Positions 45,301-57,316 of a DNA stretch of 64,000 bases are shown in pieces. Made by a program: the position numbers and the translations under genes. Under the pieces are notes generated by a model. That model was not told the origin of the DNA, did not search any database, and saw only the letters and a list, made by a program, of their open reading frames with translations. Every line of letters begins with the position of its first letter. Positions within the stretch are counted from its first letter, which is position 1. The stretch comes from Apiosordaria backusii (taxonomy: Eukaryota > Ascomycota > Sordariomycetes > Sordariales > Lasiosphaeriaceae), in contig JAUKTV010000015.1 in the NCBI GenBank assembly GCA_030549205.1, positions 496,001 to 560,000 of the forward strand. Reading direction: 5' to 3'.

Positions 45301-47110
45301 TCAGAATACAACCCCCCCCCGATGAGGCTCCTCCGGTAAGGCTAGGGTAGGGCTAGGGTAGGGCTCCGATCCTCTGAGAGTCGGTTCGCTGGTGTACCTA
45401 TCCAAAAGGTTGAGAAAATTAGCTATTAGTACTATTCAGGGTGTGAGGTTTCATCAGTCCTGCCTTGTTCATCCTGGAGACCGTGAGTAAGGTAGGTAAT
45501 AAAGAGATGCGCGGTGAACAATGCTCAGTTCCATGTTCAAGTTGAACAACAACAACGGGCAACGAATCTCTTCCGGAGAAGGAAACAAAAAAGTCCAGAG
45601 CGCGCTTTTATGTGAGAGATACCTTACCAGGCCACGGTCTCTTTTCTCTCTGGTGTAATATGTAATGCATGGTACATACCGTACGTTGTCATATGGGAGT
45701 GAGTGACAGCTTGTTTATTCTTTTCTTGGAAGAGAAAGAACTCTCGGAATAAGAGTCAGCCAGTCAGAGTAGAATAGGGTATGCAATCTGGTGTACCTGA
45801 GGGACGGCTGATACTTGATGAGTTGTGGTTTTGCTTGCTTGAAAGAAATCTGGATATGATGCTTTTGGGGGGGGGTTATGACCTTTTGGAGGTAAACTCC
45901 CTACATAAGAGATTGCATTTTTGTCGACTTGTGACCTTCACTGATGAAAAACGGTTGGAAAAAATATGATGAGATGTATCTGAAGTATAGAACTCATGAG
46001 TGTGAAGTTGCAAGGAGTTTCTGAGTGAGTTACATTGTTACCAGCATCACATCACTTCACATGTTACACCATGACGACGCTGCCTCTGTTATACACATGG
46101 GATGTTTTATATTTCCTTTTTTTTTGCCTTGACTTGCTTCAGCTTAAAATGTTGAAATGTTAAATACTGAGGATGAATGATCGAAACAAAATAAAAGTCC
46201 AAGTTTCTTCCCCAAAAAAGATAAAACTTCGCCCCTTATCGTATCTCCTTCTTCTTCACCTTCTTCTCCTTGTTCATTTTTGCGTGTGTGGCCTTGCGGT
46301 GGCAAAAGGAAAAAGGATGAGCAGCCGTAGCCCCCGCTGTCCTCTTACAAAAAGTCATCCATCCCATTTTGTGTATACTTTTCGTGTGCACTTGAGTATC
46401 GTACCCATCCTTCTCTTGCTCTCTACCCCCAAATATCGGTAGGTCAAGACATAGATATTCCTCCCTGTATAAAAATCTAAACCTCCAATCTCCCTTATCC
46501 CATTCATCCATCCCATTGCATCCAGTTCCATATTTTGCCCGCATATGTATCAAAGGTGATCTAGTAATCCATAAACCCCGTCCCTAAATGCCGGCCCACA
46601 ACGCTTTCCTTCCAAATGATGAACGATACCTAGCAGTAACAAATGATGACAATGATCCCATTCTCCATACAAAAAAAAAAAAACGCACACTCCATGAAGA
46701 AGAGAAGTGAAGAGAAAAAGACAAGACAAGAAATGTCCAGTGAAACATACGACAACATACAAAACGTGACATCAAAGACTTGGGTATCAGCCCATAGGAA
46801 AACAGACAGACTTTTGAAATGTCGTCGTTGAAGAAAGTCAATCAGAAAGCCAAAATGAGTTGAGTGATTTTTCTTCCGTAGCTTGCCGAGAAAGCCGTTT
46901 GCAAAAGCAAAAGCCGTAACGCAACGCAACGCAATGAGTATGTGGTAGAGCTCAGTTGTAAGATCTTCGAAAATGCAGACATTCGCTCCGCTCCAAGAAA
47001 GTCGGCATCATAACAGAAGTCGCAACAGCAGCGGGATGGTGACAACAACAAACGGGCTAATATAGCCAATCAATCTCCCAAGGATTAACAGCAGTAGGGA
47101 CGTTCGCATC
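39377..47110. other. Gene-poor region of 7.7 kb downstream of wc-1
   Basis: I find no supportable protein gene, tRNA or rRNA. The sequence is not AT-collapsed, so it is not a RIP-destroyed repeat. It contains a diverged direct duplication (about 40050-40216 and 40464-40630), many copies of TAGGTAGG/CCTACCTA-type words between 40240 and 45500, and numerous 60-110-codon frames without family likeness. The minus-strand frames at 41475..41774 (MTEDDSPQKTSSRPGAHSD start) and 41102..41332 (MRSPRASTLL start) are the most protein-like, but lack convincing splice links. Non-coding transcripts are possible. Confidence 0.5.
40050..40630. repeat. Diverged direct duplication, two copies about 414 bp apart
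   Basis: Copy A is about 40050-40216 and copy B about 40464-40630. Both begin ATCTTGGAAGCCTAAAGTGT and share GAGAGCTGCATA, ATTAAGAC(A/G)GCGCCTG, CCTGGATAC, TCAAGCCACA and GGGAGCTGCCTG in the same order. By eye roughly three quarters of positions match, with several indels. Origin unknown. Confidence 0.75.
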
Positions 47111-50100
47111 CTAAGCGCTCGTCTCTCGCTCTTCCCGGATAGACGTCATATTCATGCCCCCGCCGCCGCGCCCGCTGCCTCCCTCGAGCATAGGTTGACT
47201 CTGCGGCGGTCCAGCATGTGTTGTGCCCGCATCTCCGCTCTTGGTGTCGGGGGAGGCGGACGAAATAGGCCCAATTTTGTTCCCCCCGTTTCCACCGCTG
47301 GCCGTCGGCGTGGGAACCCCGCTGCTGCTGTTATCACTCGGCGTCAGGGTGTTGCTAGGGGTCGCCGTCGCGGACTTGCTCCCAGTCTCAGTAGGAGGGG
47401 TGTCTGTGGTGGCTGGTTTAGTTGTATTGCTGCTGACCTCCCGCTGCAACGGAGAAGCGTGGGAGGGCGAGTTGCTCTTTTTGCTTTGCGCGTCTCCGCC
47501 GCGGGATGAGTTGCGCGGGGACACTCTGCCAGTCTGTGCATCTCGCTTGTGAGTGGTCAGCAACACCTGCAAGCTTTACACCGGTGAAATGAAGGTTGAA
47601 CATACCTGTTTGGCCCATCTTAGACCGCAGCTGTTGCAGAGATCTCGCTGCCCGCTCGGTCCTCTCCTCCACTCGGGGGTATTGCGTGTGTGGCAGTTGG
47701 CACAGTCTCTGACCATGTTACCGCTGCCCTTTCTTCTTTTCCGCTTCTTCTTGTTGGACAACAGCTGCGCCAGTTCCTCAGCTAGACAACGATTGACTTT
47801 CTCCATTTGCCGCAATTCATACTGCCAACTGGTACATCTCGTGGTCTTGAGCTCATCAAAGATGTTGTCATCCGATGCCAATGCAATATCCTGAGTGCCA
47901 CCTCTCAGCTGGCCCGCAGGCTGAGATAGAAGCGCACCCTCGGTGCTGATGGTCTTGGTGTGACCCATCACCACACCAGTCATATGCTGACCACCATCGT
48001 CGGACACGCTCGCCACCGACGCGCCAGTCTTGCCAGCAGGGGCTATCGCGCGAGAGGACGCCTTGAGCAATTTCGTCTGGGCGAGCAAGAATGTGGGCTT
48101 TTGGCCCTCCTCGGCATCTCCAGGGTAGAAAGTTGTATGCGCTTGCAAAACCTGGCCTCGCTTGTTCTGGATCTCGTGCTTGCAACTGGCGATCTTGCCT
48201 CTCCTTGACTTCTCAATAGTCCGACCAAACTCGATTTTCGACTCTTTCCGCATTAGATCCTGCATGCTTGTTCCCTCAAGGTCCTTGCGCTCGAGGTCCA
48301 ACAGCGAGCGCACATTTGATGCAACATAGAGAAACATGCCCGAGGTTGACACTTTGGACCAGATTTCGCTATCACCGATACCTCCATGTTGGTCGAGATT
48401 CCGTTTCGATAACGCGAATATTGGGCGTTTCCTCCCCACAAGAATGATACACTTGCGGCCCTTGCCCTGCTCAGAAAACAGGGTGCCGTGGCTTTCGAAC
48501 CAGGTGTAGCCGCTGTTCTTTCGTCGAATTCTGAATACAATATTGACTGGCACATTTGCCTGCGCTTCCTTGAGTTCTCGCGTAACGGGAACAATGTCTG
48601 ACGGGTGACAGATGGATGCCAGGGAATTCCCCATCAAGTCGTTGGTGTCGTACTCAAGAACCTTCTTGCACGACGGTGATAAGTAGAGAAACAGGCCCTT
48701 GAGCGAGAGCACATGCACAACATCATCCGCATTCTCCAGTAGCATTTTATCCCATGATTGCTTGTGCCAGTCCGACACCGCTCCCTTGGGGTTGAACTGT
48801 TGCAAAAGGGTAGAAACATCGTCAATGGCCAGCGTTTGGCCATTTTCTGGCTCCCATTGCGTTGAGCTTGGTGGTGTCCAGATGTATTGGCCAATGTCGC
48901 TGTGCACGTAATTAACCTGCATCGCACCGCCTGACTCCTGCCCTGATATGGCGTCCGGGCACTCGACCAGATCAATCTGGAAGCCAATGAAATACCGAAT
49001 CGTGTTGGGATCATCCCAAGGGATGGGAATCATGGTGAGGAGGTTGAGGAAAGGCTTGCCGCCCTTTCGGTAGTTGATTAGACTTTGCTGAATCTCGCGC
49101 CCTTCAGCAATGGCATTCTTGAGCTTGAAGACGGCGTGGTTCTCGACAAATTCTCGCTTTGTCCCCGCCTCGACCTTGCCGGTGGGACTTTGGAGGAAAC
49201 GGCAGTTTTGTCCCACGATCTCGTGGCGAACGTAACCCGTCAGGTTCTGGAAGTTGTCCGAGACGTAAATAATAGGACAGTCTTGTAGCTCCACGTCGCA
49301 CACGACGAAAGCACACGACATGTCCACGGCACCAATTTGCAGTTGTGCGTTTTTCCGTGTCGCCACGTACCACAGCGCCCTGAGCATGTCAAATCCGCTC
49401 TTGGAATAGATGCTCTTTTCTTTGGAAGCCTGCAGGCTCTCTGGAAGCGCGGGCCCGACTGTGGTGGCTGGTGTTTGTGGGGTCGATAATGCCGCCGTAG
49501 CACTGGGTTGGGCAGTGCCCATCTGGGACATGGTGTGACTGGTTCCTGATGCTGGCGACCGGTAGGCTGTCGTACCCGAAATCTCCCGTGCTAACGAAGG
49601 GGGCATGTTAGGCTGTTGGAACTGGTTCATCTGGGAGTCCAACGTCAAGCTGTGTGGTCTCTGTTGGGCGCGGCCGCCAAATGCGTCTTCAACGCCAGCC
49701 ATGTCCTCGTTCGTCAAGTTCAAAGGAGTGGGCCCCATTCCCATGTCCATCGAAAAGTCAGGGGTAACCGACGAGTCCATGGTGGTGGGAGGATACTGGT
49801 GGTTGAGGCCGGGCGAGTTGAAAAGGGTGAGGGAAGCAGGGTCGGCCCCCATCGCCTCCATATTTAGATTTGAAAAGGCCATCATATTGCCCATGATGTC
49901 GGGTGACAGTGCAGGGTAGTCGGTTTGGTCCGACATGACCATGAGTCCAGACTGCGAATAGGGGCCAGAGCTCCCCGGCATGCTTACAGTCGTTGGCATG
50001 CCTCCGAACCCCGCTATTTGAGGAGAGTTCATATTTCCAAACTGGAATTCCTGGTAGTGGTTCGGGCTCCCATAATCCATCATCGACAGGCGGCGGTCCG

Positions 50101-50335
50101 CATCATTCGAGAGCATAGCGCCGCCCTGAAACGATTGAGGAATAGTTCTCCTCCTCTGTTGAAGCTCATTGTTGTTTTGACGGACGATCTCATCGAGTGA
50201 GTCCCCCGCCGCCATCGACATACCAGACAGGCCGGTGGTGTTGATCATGCCCAGGTTCCGGCCGCGGTTTTGCCGACCCTGCCGTTGGGCCTCCTCCTCG
50301 GCAAGCTGGGTCGAGTAAAAATTGTTGTTGTTCAT
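47111..50335 (-). CDS. wc-1: White collar-1 blue-light photoreceptor and GATA transcription factor
   Basis: Flavin-binding photoreceptor that, with WC-2, activates light-induced genes and drives the circadian clock. Exons 47606..50335 and 47111..47533 (minus) encode 1050 residues. The N-terminal 300 residues are Asn/Gln/Met/Pro-rich. The LOV domain (about 325-450) has the photoadduct Cys378 in GQNCRFLQSPTG and FIGFQIDLVE. Two further PAS domains follow (about 530-640 and 650-760). The GATA zinc finger has Cys878, 881, 900 and 903 (CANCHTRNTPEWRRG, LCNSCGLRWAKQ), preceded by a basic KKKRKRRKGSG nuclear signal. The tail begins TGRVSPRNSSRGG and contains SQPMLEGGSG and MNMTSIREE, as in Neurospora. 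Intron 47534..47605 has two usable acceptors 12 nt apart. The start was chosen at MNNNNF; the upstream frame merely translates an AC repeat. Confidence 0.97.
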
Positions 50336-52249
50336 GGCGACCACATTAGACTCGGTGCGCGCGGGCCCGAGTGTGCGTATCGAGGTGGGTGTGTGTGTGT
50401 GCGTGTGTGTGGTGTGTGTGTGTGTGTGTGTGTGTGACCGGGAAGCCAAGTCTGTCCCTCAACAATCAGGTAACCTAGCTATCATTGCCCCATCGAGGGA
50501 CGGGGCGGCTTGAACGTCTCTTTCGGACCAGATGGGCGGCGGCATTGAACTACTGCCAAGGGGGGGCGGCAGCTACCGGGGGAACTGACCCGAGGCGGTC
50601 TGGAATTGGCGTAGGGCTCCGAGACGCAAGCAACGACGAAGAGAGGGAAATGCGGCAGTGGCGGTCTATTTGTCAACTATCAGCTCCTGGAGTCCCGCTC
50701 GTTTTCGTTGGGCCCAACGAGCATATGCCACCTGCAGCAAAACGGCAGTAGAAGGGAGAAAAAAGAAACAAAAAAAGCAAAATTGGCAGTGATGGTGGAG
50801 GAGTATGCGGACGGTAGAGATCGAACGTTACACACCCGTTTTTCGAGTCCCCAAAGCAGGGTTTTAGGAGCAGAGACAGGGACAAGGAGAGAATGCGGAT
50901 GGGAATGTAGAATGCCAGGTAGAGTTGAAGCTGGAGGCGGACGACGGCGTCCGAGGTTTTGGCGTCTTGGGGTTCTTTGGGTGGACCGCCGGGGGCGTGG
51001 TGCCAGGTCTCACGACACGCGAGGCGAGGCAGCTATTCGACGGCGAGATTGTGTGATGCAATGCGCGCGGGCGGCGGCAGATGGTCGAGGTCGTCGGAAT
51101 GGTTTTGATAAGGGGAAAGTTTGACTCTTCCAGCGCAATTCAACGGGGGTTGAGTCCCGGATGTTCCTCCCCCCGGTTCCTTGCCCACCCGCTCTCTGGC
51201 AGCATTCTTAAGCGGGCAGAGCGGGGCCAGGGCACACCGGCGACCGTGGGGATTCACAAGTTCCCGTCCGAGCCCCAATCAGATCACAAGCCCAGACTCT
51301 GCCGGAGAGGGGAGAACACTGGAGAACACGCCACTCTGACCCATTATGTAATCGCGGTTGAGAGACAACCCCACCATTGTGTGCCCGTCCATGTCTCCGG
51401 CTTCATTGGCTGCCTGAACAATGCACTTTCAGGTTGGCTGATGGGATAGTTTCAACATTTCCATCCATCTCCGACGCGTCCCCCATCCCATCGTGCCATC
51501 CCCCGACTCCCCGCGCCACAGCAGATGCCGCTGTGGCAAATATGCCATCCCATTTTTGCCCCATCCATCAGCCATCAGCCCCAAGCCCCAAGCCACCCAT
51601 CTACTCTGCCGGTAGTTGGAAGTCATGTCTTCTGCGCAGTCTCCGTCAGTCTCATACGCTCCTTTCTCTCGGCCGGGATGCAATACATACCTATGTAGAA
51701 CTCCGCCCCAGGTTCTTGTCTCGAACCTGACATCCGATCTACGCAATTCAATGTCAAGCGTCCATGTCCGGACTTGGCGAACCCCTATTGTGTCCGCTTC
51801 GAGCCCGATGACGTGTGAAGTCATACAAAGGCCTTCGATCCTGCCAAGGCATTGTGGGCTCAAAAGGACCCTTCATCACTTTCTCCGCCGGGAACCTGCC
51901 TGTCGCTCAAGACATGTGCATATAAACCAAAATATGTAAAAAATATGTAACGCTTTTTTTCGCTTCATGTTTATTCGCCCCGAGACATGCCGAAGCAGAA
52001 GCTTTACCTCCCTAATATGACATGTAACTCAGACATGCGAATATCGGATGAACAAACATGGTATCATGCCCGTGAACTCCAAAAACTTCCTCCTCGGCCC
52101 TTGCCCTCTTTTCCCAATCCCATCTATCAAACCTTTCTGAAAAGGCCCCAACTCCTATTCGCGGCCTGCTCCTACGCACGTGCCTTGCCATAGGACAGCT
52201 TCACCCGCAAGTACTGAGGTATCGCATTCATCACAACCGGGCTTGGGAA
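50336..52249. other. Intergenic, 1.9 kb: wc-1 promoter and leader, and 3' end of KAP121
   Basis: Probably a long regulatory region for wc-1. It starts with a GT/AC microsatellite just upstream of the start codon. C/T-rich runs and several short upstream frames are present. No second gene recognised. Confidence 0.5.
50389..50436 (+). repeat. Imperfect GT microsatellite in the wc-1 leader
   Basis: About 24 GT units with two interruptions (GC and GG). On the wc-1 strand it reads as an AC tract ending 54 bp before the start codon, so it is likely transcribed in the 5' UTR. Confidence 0.95.
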
Positions 52250-55200
52250 CTAACCGAAATGGGCACGGATGGTTTGCTGAGCCTCGGGTGTAAACTGAGA
52301 GAGCAGCGGTGTTGGGTCAGTACCAGTGCCCTCCAAAAGCAGCTTGGTGGCTGCTACAACACGAGCAGCATTTTGCCCGCTCAGGGTTTCTCCCTCGAGA
52401 GCTTGTGCGACATAAACGAAGATTTGTCCAGCCCGCCCTGGCGCAGCGACCGCGGGGTGTTGCCTACAATCGTCCGTTAGTCTCGAGTACTTTGCATGGC
52501 ATGGCATGAAAAAGAGAAACTTACTTGTTGATCAAGTCAGCGAGGTAGAGATAGCCATATGGCGCGGCTTCCTCGTCGTTGCTGATGGGGAGGTAGTTGA
52601 TCCATTCAGCAGCAATCTGGTCGGGGTTCGGCACGGCCGAGGCGTTGTAGTGCAAAATCTTTGCAATGGCGGCACATGCGTTCTCGGTGGCATAGACATT
52701 GTCTTCGTTCCGCGCGTCAGGGACCTGCATGAGCTGGAACAGGTACTGTAGTGTCCCGGCCAAGAACGCGGCCCACTGCTCACCACCGTGACGAGCAGCC
52801 ACGCCGATGCCATAAGCGGCAGCCTGGCGGATAGCTGGCGAAGGGTCCTGGCATCCGCGAACCAGTGCCTCGCTAATCATAGGAGCGTAGTTGCCGCTGC
52901 GCGCACCACAGTATTCGAGAACGTCGTCCATGATACACAAGCCCCACTGGCGCTGCGTCGGGTCTTCCGACTTGAGGAAGCCCTGGTATGTAACGTGAAG
53001 ACGCTCAAAGAAGGGGAGGAAGCTCTCGCCGTGGTACTTGAAGACGCAATGGAAGGCCTTGTTCATATCGGACAGCAGAGTCTGGTCATCCTCGATTGCC
53101 ATCAAGAGCTCCTCAGCATCATCCTCAGCGTCGTCTGCGCCAGCACCGCGGTGCTCCTCTTCGCGCTGAGCAACACGGTCCTTGTAGTCCTCGAGAGTCG
53201 AAGTGACTGAGTCGATGAATTTGCCCATGCGGTCGGGATTGAGGCAGGGCCCACCAATGACCTCGACAGACTCGTAGAAGCACTGATACATTTCCGCCAG
53301 GGTATCAACAGCGGGCTCAGCGGAAAGCACCTCAAGAAGCTTGTCGATGGTCTTGTCCCACAAAAGCTTGAGCTGGTCCGAGGCAGGTCCATATGCCTTT
53401 TGGACGCAGCTGAGAAGCTGTGGCACGAGCTTGGCAGAGACATATCTAACGGGATCGTGGAAGAAGAAAGCAAGACCGGTGAGTGCAATCTTCTCCATAA
53501 TCTCATCGGCATAAGGAGCAAACTCGTCCTCGAGGACCTGGGCGTAGACAACAAGAAGCTCAATGGCCATATGCTTGTCTTCCATAGAGCTGGTTCTGAT
53601 ACCGATCGTCTTACCACGAAGAGGGACCAGCTCCCATCCTTCTTCCTGCTGGAACTTCTCGACCTGGTCCTCATCATCAAGAAGCTGAATGTCGGCCTTG
53701 GCACTGGCTAACTCGAGAAGCGGGGGCATAACCTTGGGCAGGCATGGAAGGAAGGTCTTGCCCATCACGCGGCACATTCTGCCCCAGCAGTGCATGAGAT
53801 ACTGAGCCTGAGGGTCGTCAGGCTCAGTGACATTGTCCTGGATAGATCCGAGAAGTTGGACCAACATGGTGGCGTCGTTACCCAGACGCGCTTGGCCGAC
53901 GGCAAGAGCGATGAGTGTGGCGCACTCCATGGCCTTCGCGCGAAGGAGGCGGTACTCCTTGTCGTTTTCGCGCTGCAATACGCTGACCAGCATCGGCATC
54001 AAGGTATCGTAATATCTGGCAAATGCTTGCTCGGCCGCGTCGGCGATGGTAGCAATGGTAGAGAGGGCTTGCTCCTGGACGTACCGCTTCTCGTTTTGGA
54101 GAAGTGCGTAGAGCTTGGTGAGCAGGCCATCCAGATACGGCTCCAGGACGCTCTTCTCAGCCTCCTCGCAGAAGTTGACCAGAGCAGCCGCAGCATGGGA
54201 TTTGACTCTAGCCTCAGGCGAGTCCAGGACCGGCACAATGGCGCTGAGGACGACATCGTAGTACTCCTTTTGCATTGTTGGCGCAAAGTCGGTGCTCATC
54301 TGGCCCAAAGCATTGCACCCGGCCCACCGGACACGGGGATGGGGATCCTTAAGGGCTGGAACAACAAGCTCCAAAACCTGTTTGAGTTCCCCAATCATTT
54401 GGTCGCGGCAGCCTTCGGAGATGGCAGAGATGGCCATGAGCGCCGCATGTCTGTCCCTCCAAGCAGGAGACTGCATCATGCGCGGAAGCCAGGCAAAGGT
54501 TGGCTGCAACACAACCATGCCTCCCAACTTGTTCGCAAGGCGGTCCATACAGTGCTCTCCGGCGACATGGTTGTTATCGCTCTCTTGGTCGTCCAGATCG
54601 TCAGCCGCAAGCCAGTCAGCAGCGTCATCATCATCCTCGCCAATGTCGGTCATCAAGCTGAGGCACTGAGTGATCATATCTTCGGTGTATTTGGGGTCTT
54701 TCTTGCAAATGGATGGCGCGTAATCGGCAAAAGTAGCCATGAGCTCCAAAGCGTTTTGTCTGCAAAGGTCGCTAAGATCCTTGTCCTGGATTACGGCAAT
54801 GGAGAACTGAACAAGACCGCTGAAGGTGGGCTTGAACATCTTGGGCGAGCTTTCGGCGAGGTCGATAAGGGCCACCAAACCTTTGCTCAAATCTTCGGAA
54901 TCATGGGAGTCCTTGATCGGCGGCAGGATGTTCAGAATATCGGGAACAAGGCCAAAGTACTTGGCTTGGTTCTTCTTGTGAAGGTTGCGGAAGAAGGAAG
55001 CAAAAGCCTCCATGGCAGCAAGGCGGACCTGTTCATGGTCAGTACACCAGCCAACATCTATTGTCGAATAGGACGTTCATACTGAGACCGATTCATCTTT
55101 GAATGCTTGGGCAAAAACCCGAGCTACCTGCTCCTCATGCTGTCTCTCTATAATGCCTGGGGTTGTAGTGAAAACTCGGAAGGCAGTTTCCCGCTTGCCA

Positions 55201-55777
55201 GCATCAGGGGCCTGGCTGAGCTGGAAGAGTACTTGCAGCAGATCTGCCCATGAATCGCCTACAAACAGGTTAGTGCTGGCTCAACGAAGAGTGAAAGGCA
55301 CAAGTAGACAAACCGCTATCATAGTATTGCCTGGCAATCTCTGCAACGGCATCGCTGATTTTGTTTCTGACAGTCTTGTCTGTTTCGGCAAGTAATGTCT
55401 TCAAAACCTCGATGCGGATGGCCGTTCCAGATTCGGCTCCCAGCGAGATGAAGAGGTCGACATTTTCGGAGTTTGGTGTCTTCCGGGTCTTGGATGCTAT
55501 CCGACGGAAGATGACAGCTGCGAAAGAGCGGACCTGGGAAGCAATACATTAGCATTCCTATGAATTGTTATGAAAAGCGAGAAGGACATACTGAAGGGTC
55601 AGGAGAGGTGCCAATCTGCTCGGCCAAGCCCATTAGTAGCCATTCTGGCCGCTGGCTTGTCCACTGGTTTTGCAGGACCTCCTCGGCTTGTGAACGGACG
55701 TTGTTGTCTGGGGACTGAAGTTGCTGAAGCAGCTGGCCCAGTTGGGCGGTGACATCCGCGGGGAGAACAGAAGGCAT
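52250..55777 (-). CDS. KAP121: Karyopherin KAP121/PSE1 (importin beta-3, IPO5)
   Basis: HEAT-repeat nuclear import receptor for ribosomal proteins and transcription factors. Minus-strand exons 55592..55777, 55314..55533, 55083..55258, 52525..55028 and 52250..52463 encode 1099 residues (yeast Kap121 1089). Introns are 55534..55591, 55259..55313 (GTTTGT donor, CACTAAC branch), 55029..55082 and 52464..52524. Diagnostic pieces: LQSPDNNVRSQAEEVLQNQW (N-terminal Ran-binding HEAT), an acidic loop (DIGEDDDDAADWLAADDLDD), HPRVRWAGCNALGQMSTDF, RYVSAKLVPQLLSCVQKAYG, a second acidic loop (DDAEDDAEELL) and IRQAAAYGIGVAARHGG. I start at MPSVLPADV; the frame is open 13 codons upstream, but only to a GTG. 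Confidence 0.97.
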
Positions 55778-57316
55778 GATGGCTTCTGGGGGTTGGATGA
55801 GCTGAGAGGCGCTCACGGGGCCCGCCGATGTCGTCGTGATCAGAAGCGGGTTGTCGGTCTTTCTAGCGAAGACGATAGCAAAGCCGGGACAGAGAGCGAG
55901 CTTTGGGCTCCGGATAGGGAAGGACGCGTCGGTTGAATTCGTCGCTACCTGGCGAGGAGAGGGCGGTGGTGGGTCGTCTGGAATGCCGGAGACAAGAGGT
56001 TCTCAAGAAGACGCGTCGGGTGCAAAAGAGCGCGGCGGCCTGTTTAAGTGGGTAGTGGTAGTTGACTCTCTGGGTGAGTCGTCGTGAGAGGGTGGTTTTG
56101 GTCTGTGAAGTGGGAGGGAGAGGGGTGTGCGACGGTGGTCAATAATTTTTTGATTGGGTCTGGGCTGTTGACGAGTGGGGGAGGGGCAGTCGAGACAGCT
56201 GGCGGAGGGGAATTTTTATGTTCGTGCAGTGCGTACCTTAGCGGGTCGCACAGTTCACTTCAGACAGCCTCTCTCGGAGCAGCCTAATCGACTTGAGAGG
56301 AAAGTTCTGCTTCGAAAGAATCAATATCAGATATCGTCTGATCGCAGCTACATTCTCGACCGTTCCATGAAAAAGCGAAGATGATATTGAGAAAATCGGG
56401 TTGTGGAAATGCGACCTTGTGTGTAAAATCGATCTTATTGACCACTGATAAGGCTGACATGATAGCCTGGGCTTTCTTGAGCTAGGACCATATCGAACTT
56501 TATGGTTGAGTGACAACTCATTGGGTTCCTGACACGCCAAACTCATGCCAGCTGCCAGCCTTTCCATTTGCAGTCCAACCTCCAACCACCCAAACTATCC
56601 AGTGGCTTTTATACCATCTAGTGGACAAAGTATACAAAGGAAATGTTTCCGGAGGAGAAGTACATGGATATCTCCCGGGTACGTGGGGCTTGCCCATCAT
56701 CAACAGTGATCTGCATAAGGTACGCTCCAAACGATATGTATTCTACCCAGAGCTTCAACATAAAAGAGAGGTACGACGTAGTTCTCTTAGAGATGCCACA
56801 GCAACCGGTGCGTGAGCACCACAGCAGCTCAAGAGCGAGGCGATAACAGCTAGGTTGCAAGCAGAGAGGCATGAATGCCGATAAGAAATATTGCGGGGTT
56901 TGGGTATTGTGGAGAGACAGCGGGAGAGGTGTCAATCCAGCCCTGGCGTGACTCTCAGAGCCAGGTACTTTGGAAGAGGGTAGGTGATGCTGGAACATAT
57001 AAATGTGCTAACTCTTGAAGTGGGTTGTCCAGCCAGGAATACCATTGCCATTACTCACTCACAGCATGTCTCTGTTTGTGCTTCTGATGCTGACCCCGCA
57101 TCGCTCTGAAGCTCCGTCATAGCACCCGTGCCACCCTTGTCAAAGCGTCCACCTCAGCAGAGACAACAACCGTCGTCCTTCCTCTTGACCACCCAACGTT
57201 AACCTGCAATTTAGACACGGCCGTTGAATAGGAATTAAATCTCTGAAACAACCAGTCATCAAACCCAACCTAAATCGAATACCCAGCGAGAACAACAAGA
57301 GTTCCACTTCCTCATC
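55778..57316. other. Intergenic, 1.5 kb: divergent promoters of KAP121 and SDS23-like gene
   Basis: G-rich next to KAP121 (55800-56200) and more balanced beyond. Small frames of 60-126 codons overlap on both strands without recognisable content. Confidence 0.5.

Noticed and set aside
45330..45366. Telomere-like run of TAGGG units (ggctagggtagggctaggg)
   Set aside because: The unit is an imperfect 11-mer, not TTAGGG arrays; too short to be an interstitial telomere.
50336..50449. N-terminal extension of WC-1 by 38 residues
   Set aside because: It translates the AC microsatellite into alternating His/Thr; the conserved protein start is MNNNNF at 50335.
53790..55085. 431-codon plus-strand open frame
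   Set aside because: Exactly antisense to the KAP121 coding exons and crossing one of its introns; it follows from codon bias of the real gene.
55778..55816. Upstream start for KAP121
   Set aside because: The extension begins with GTG rather than ATG; MPSVLPADV at 55777 fits the family start.
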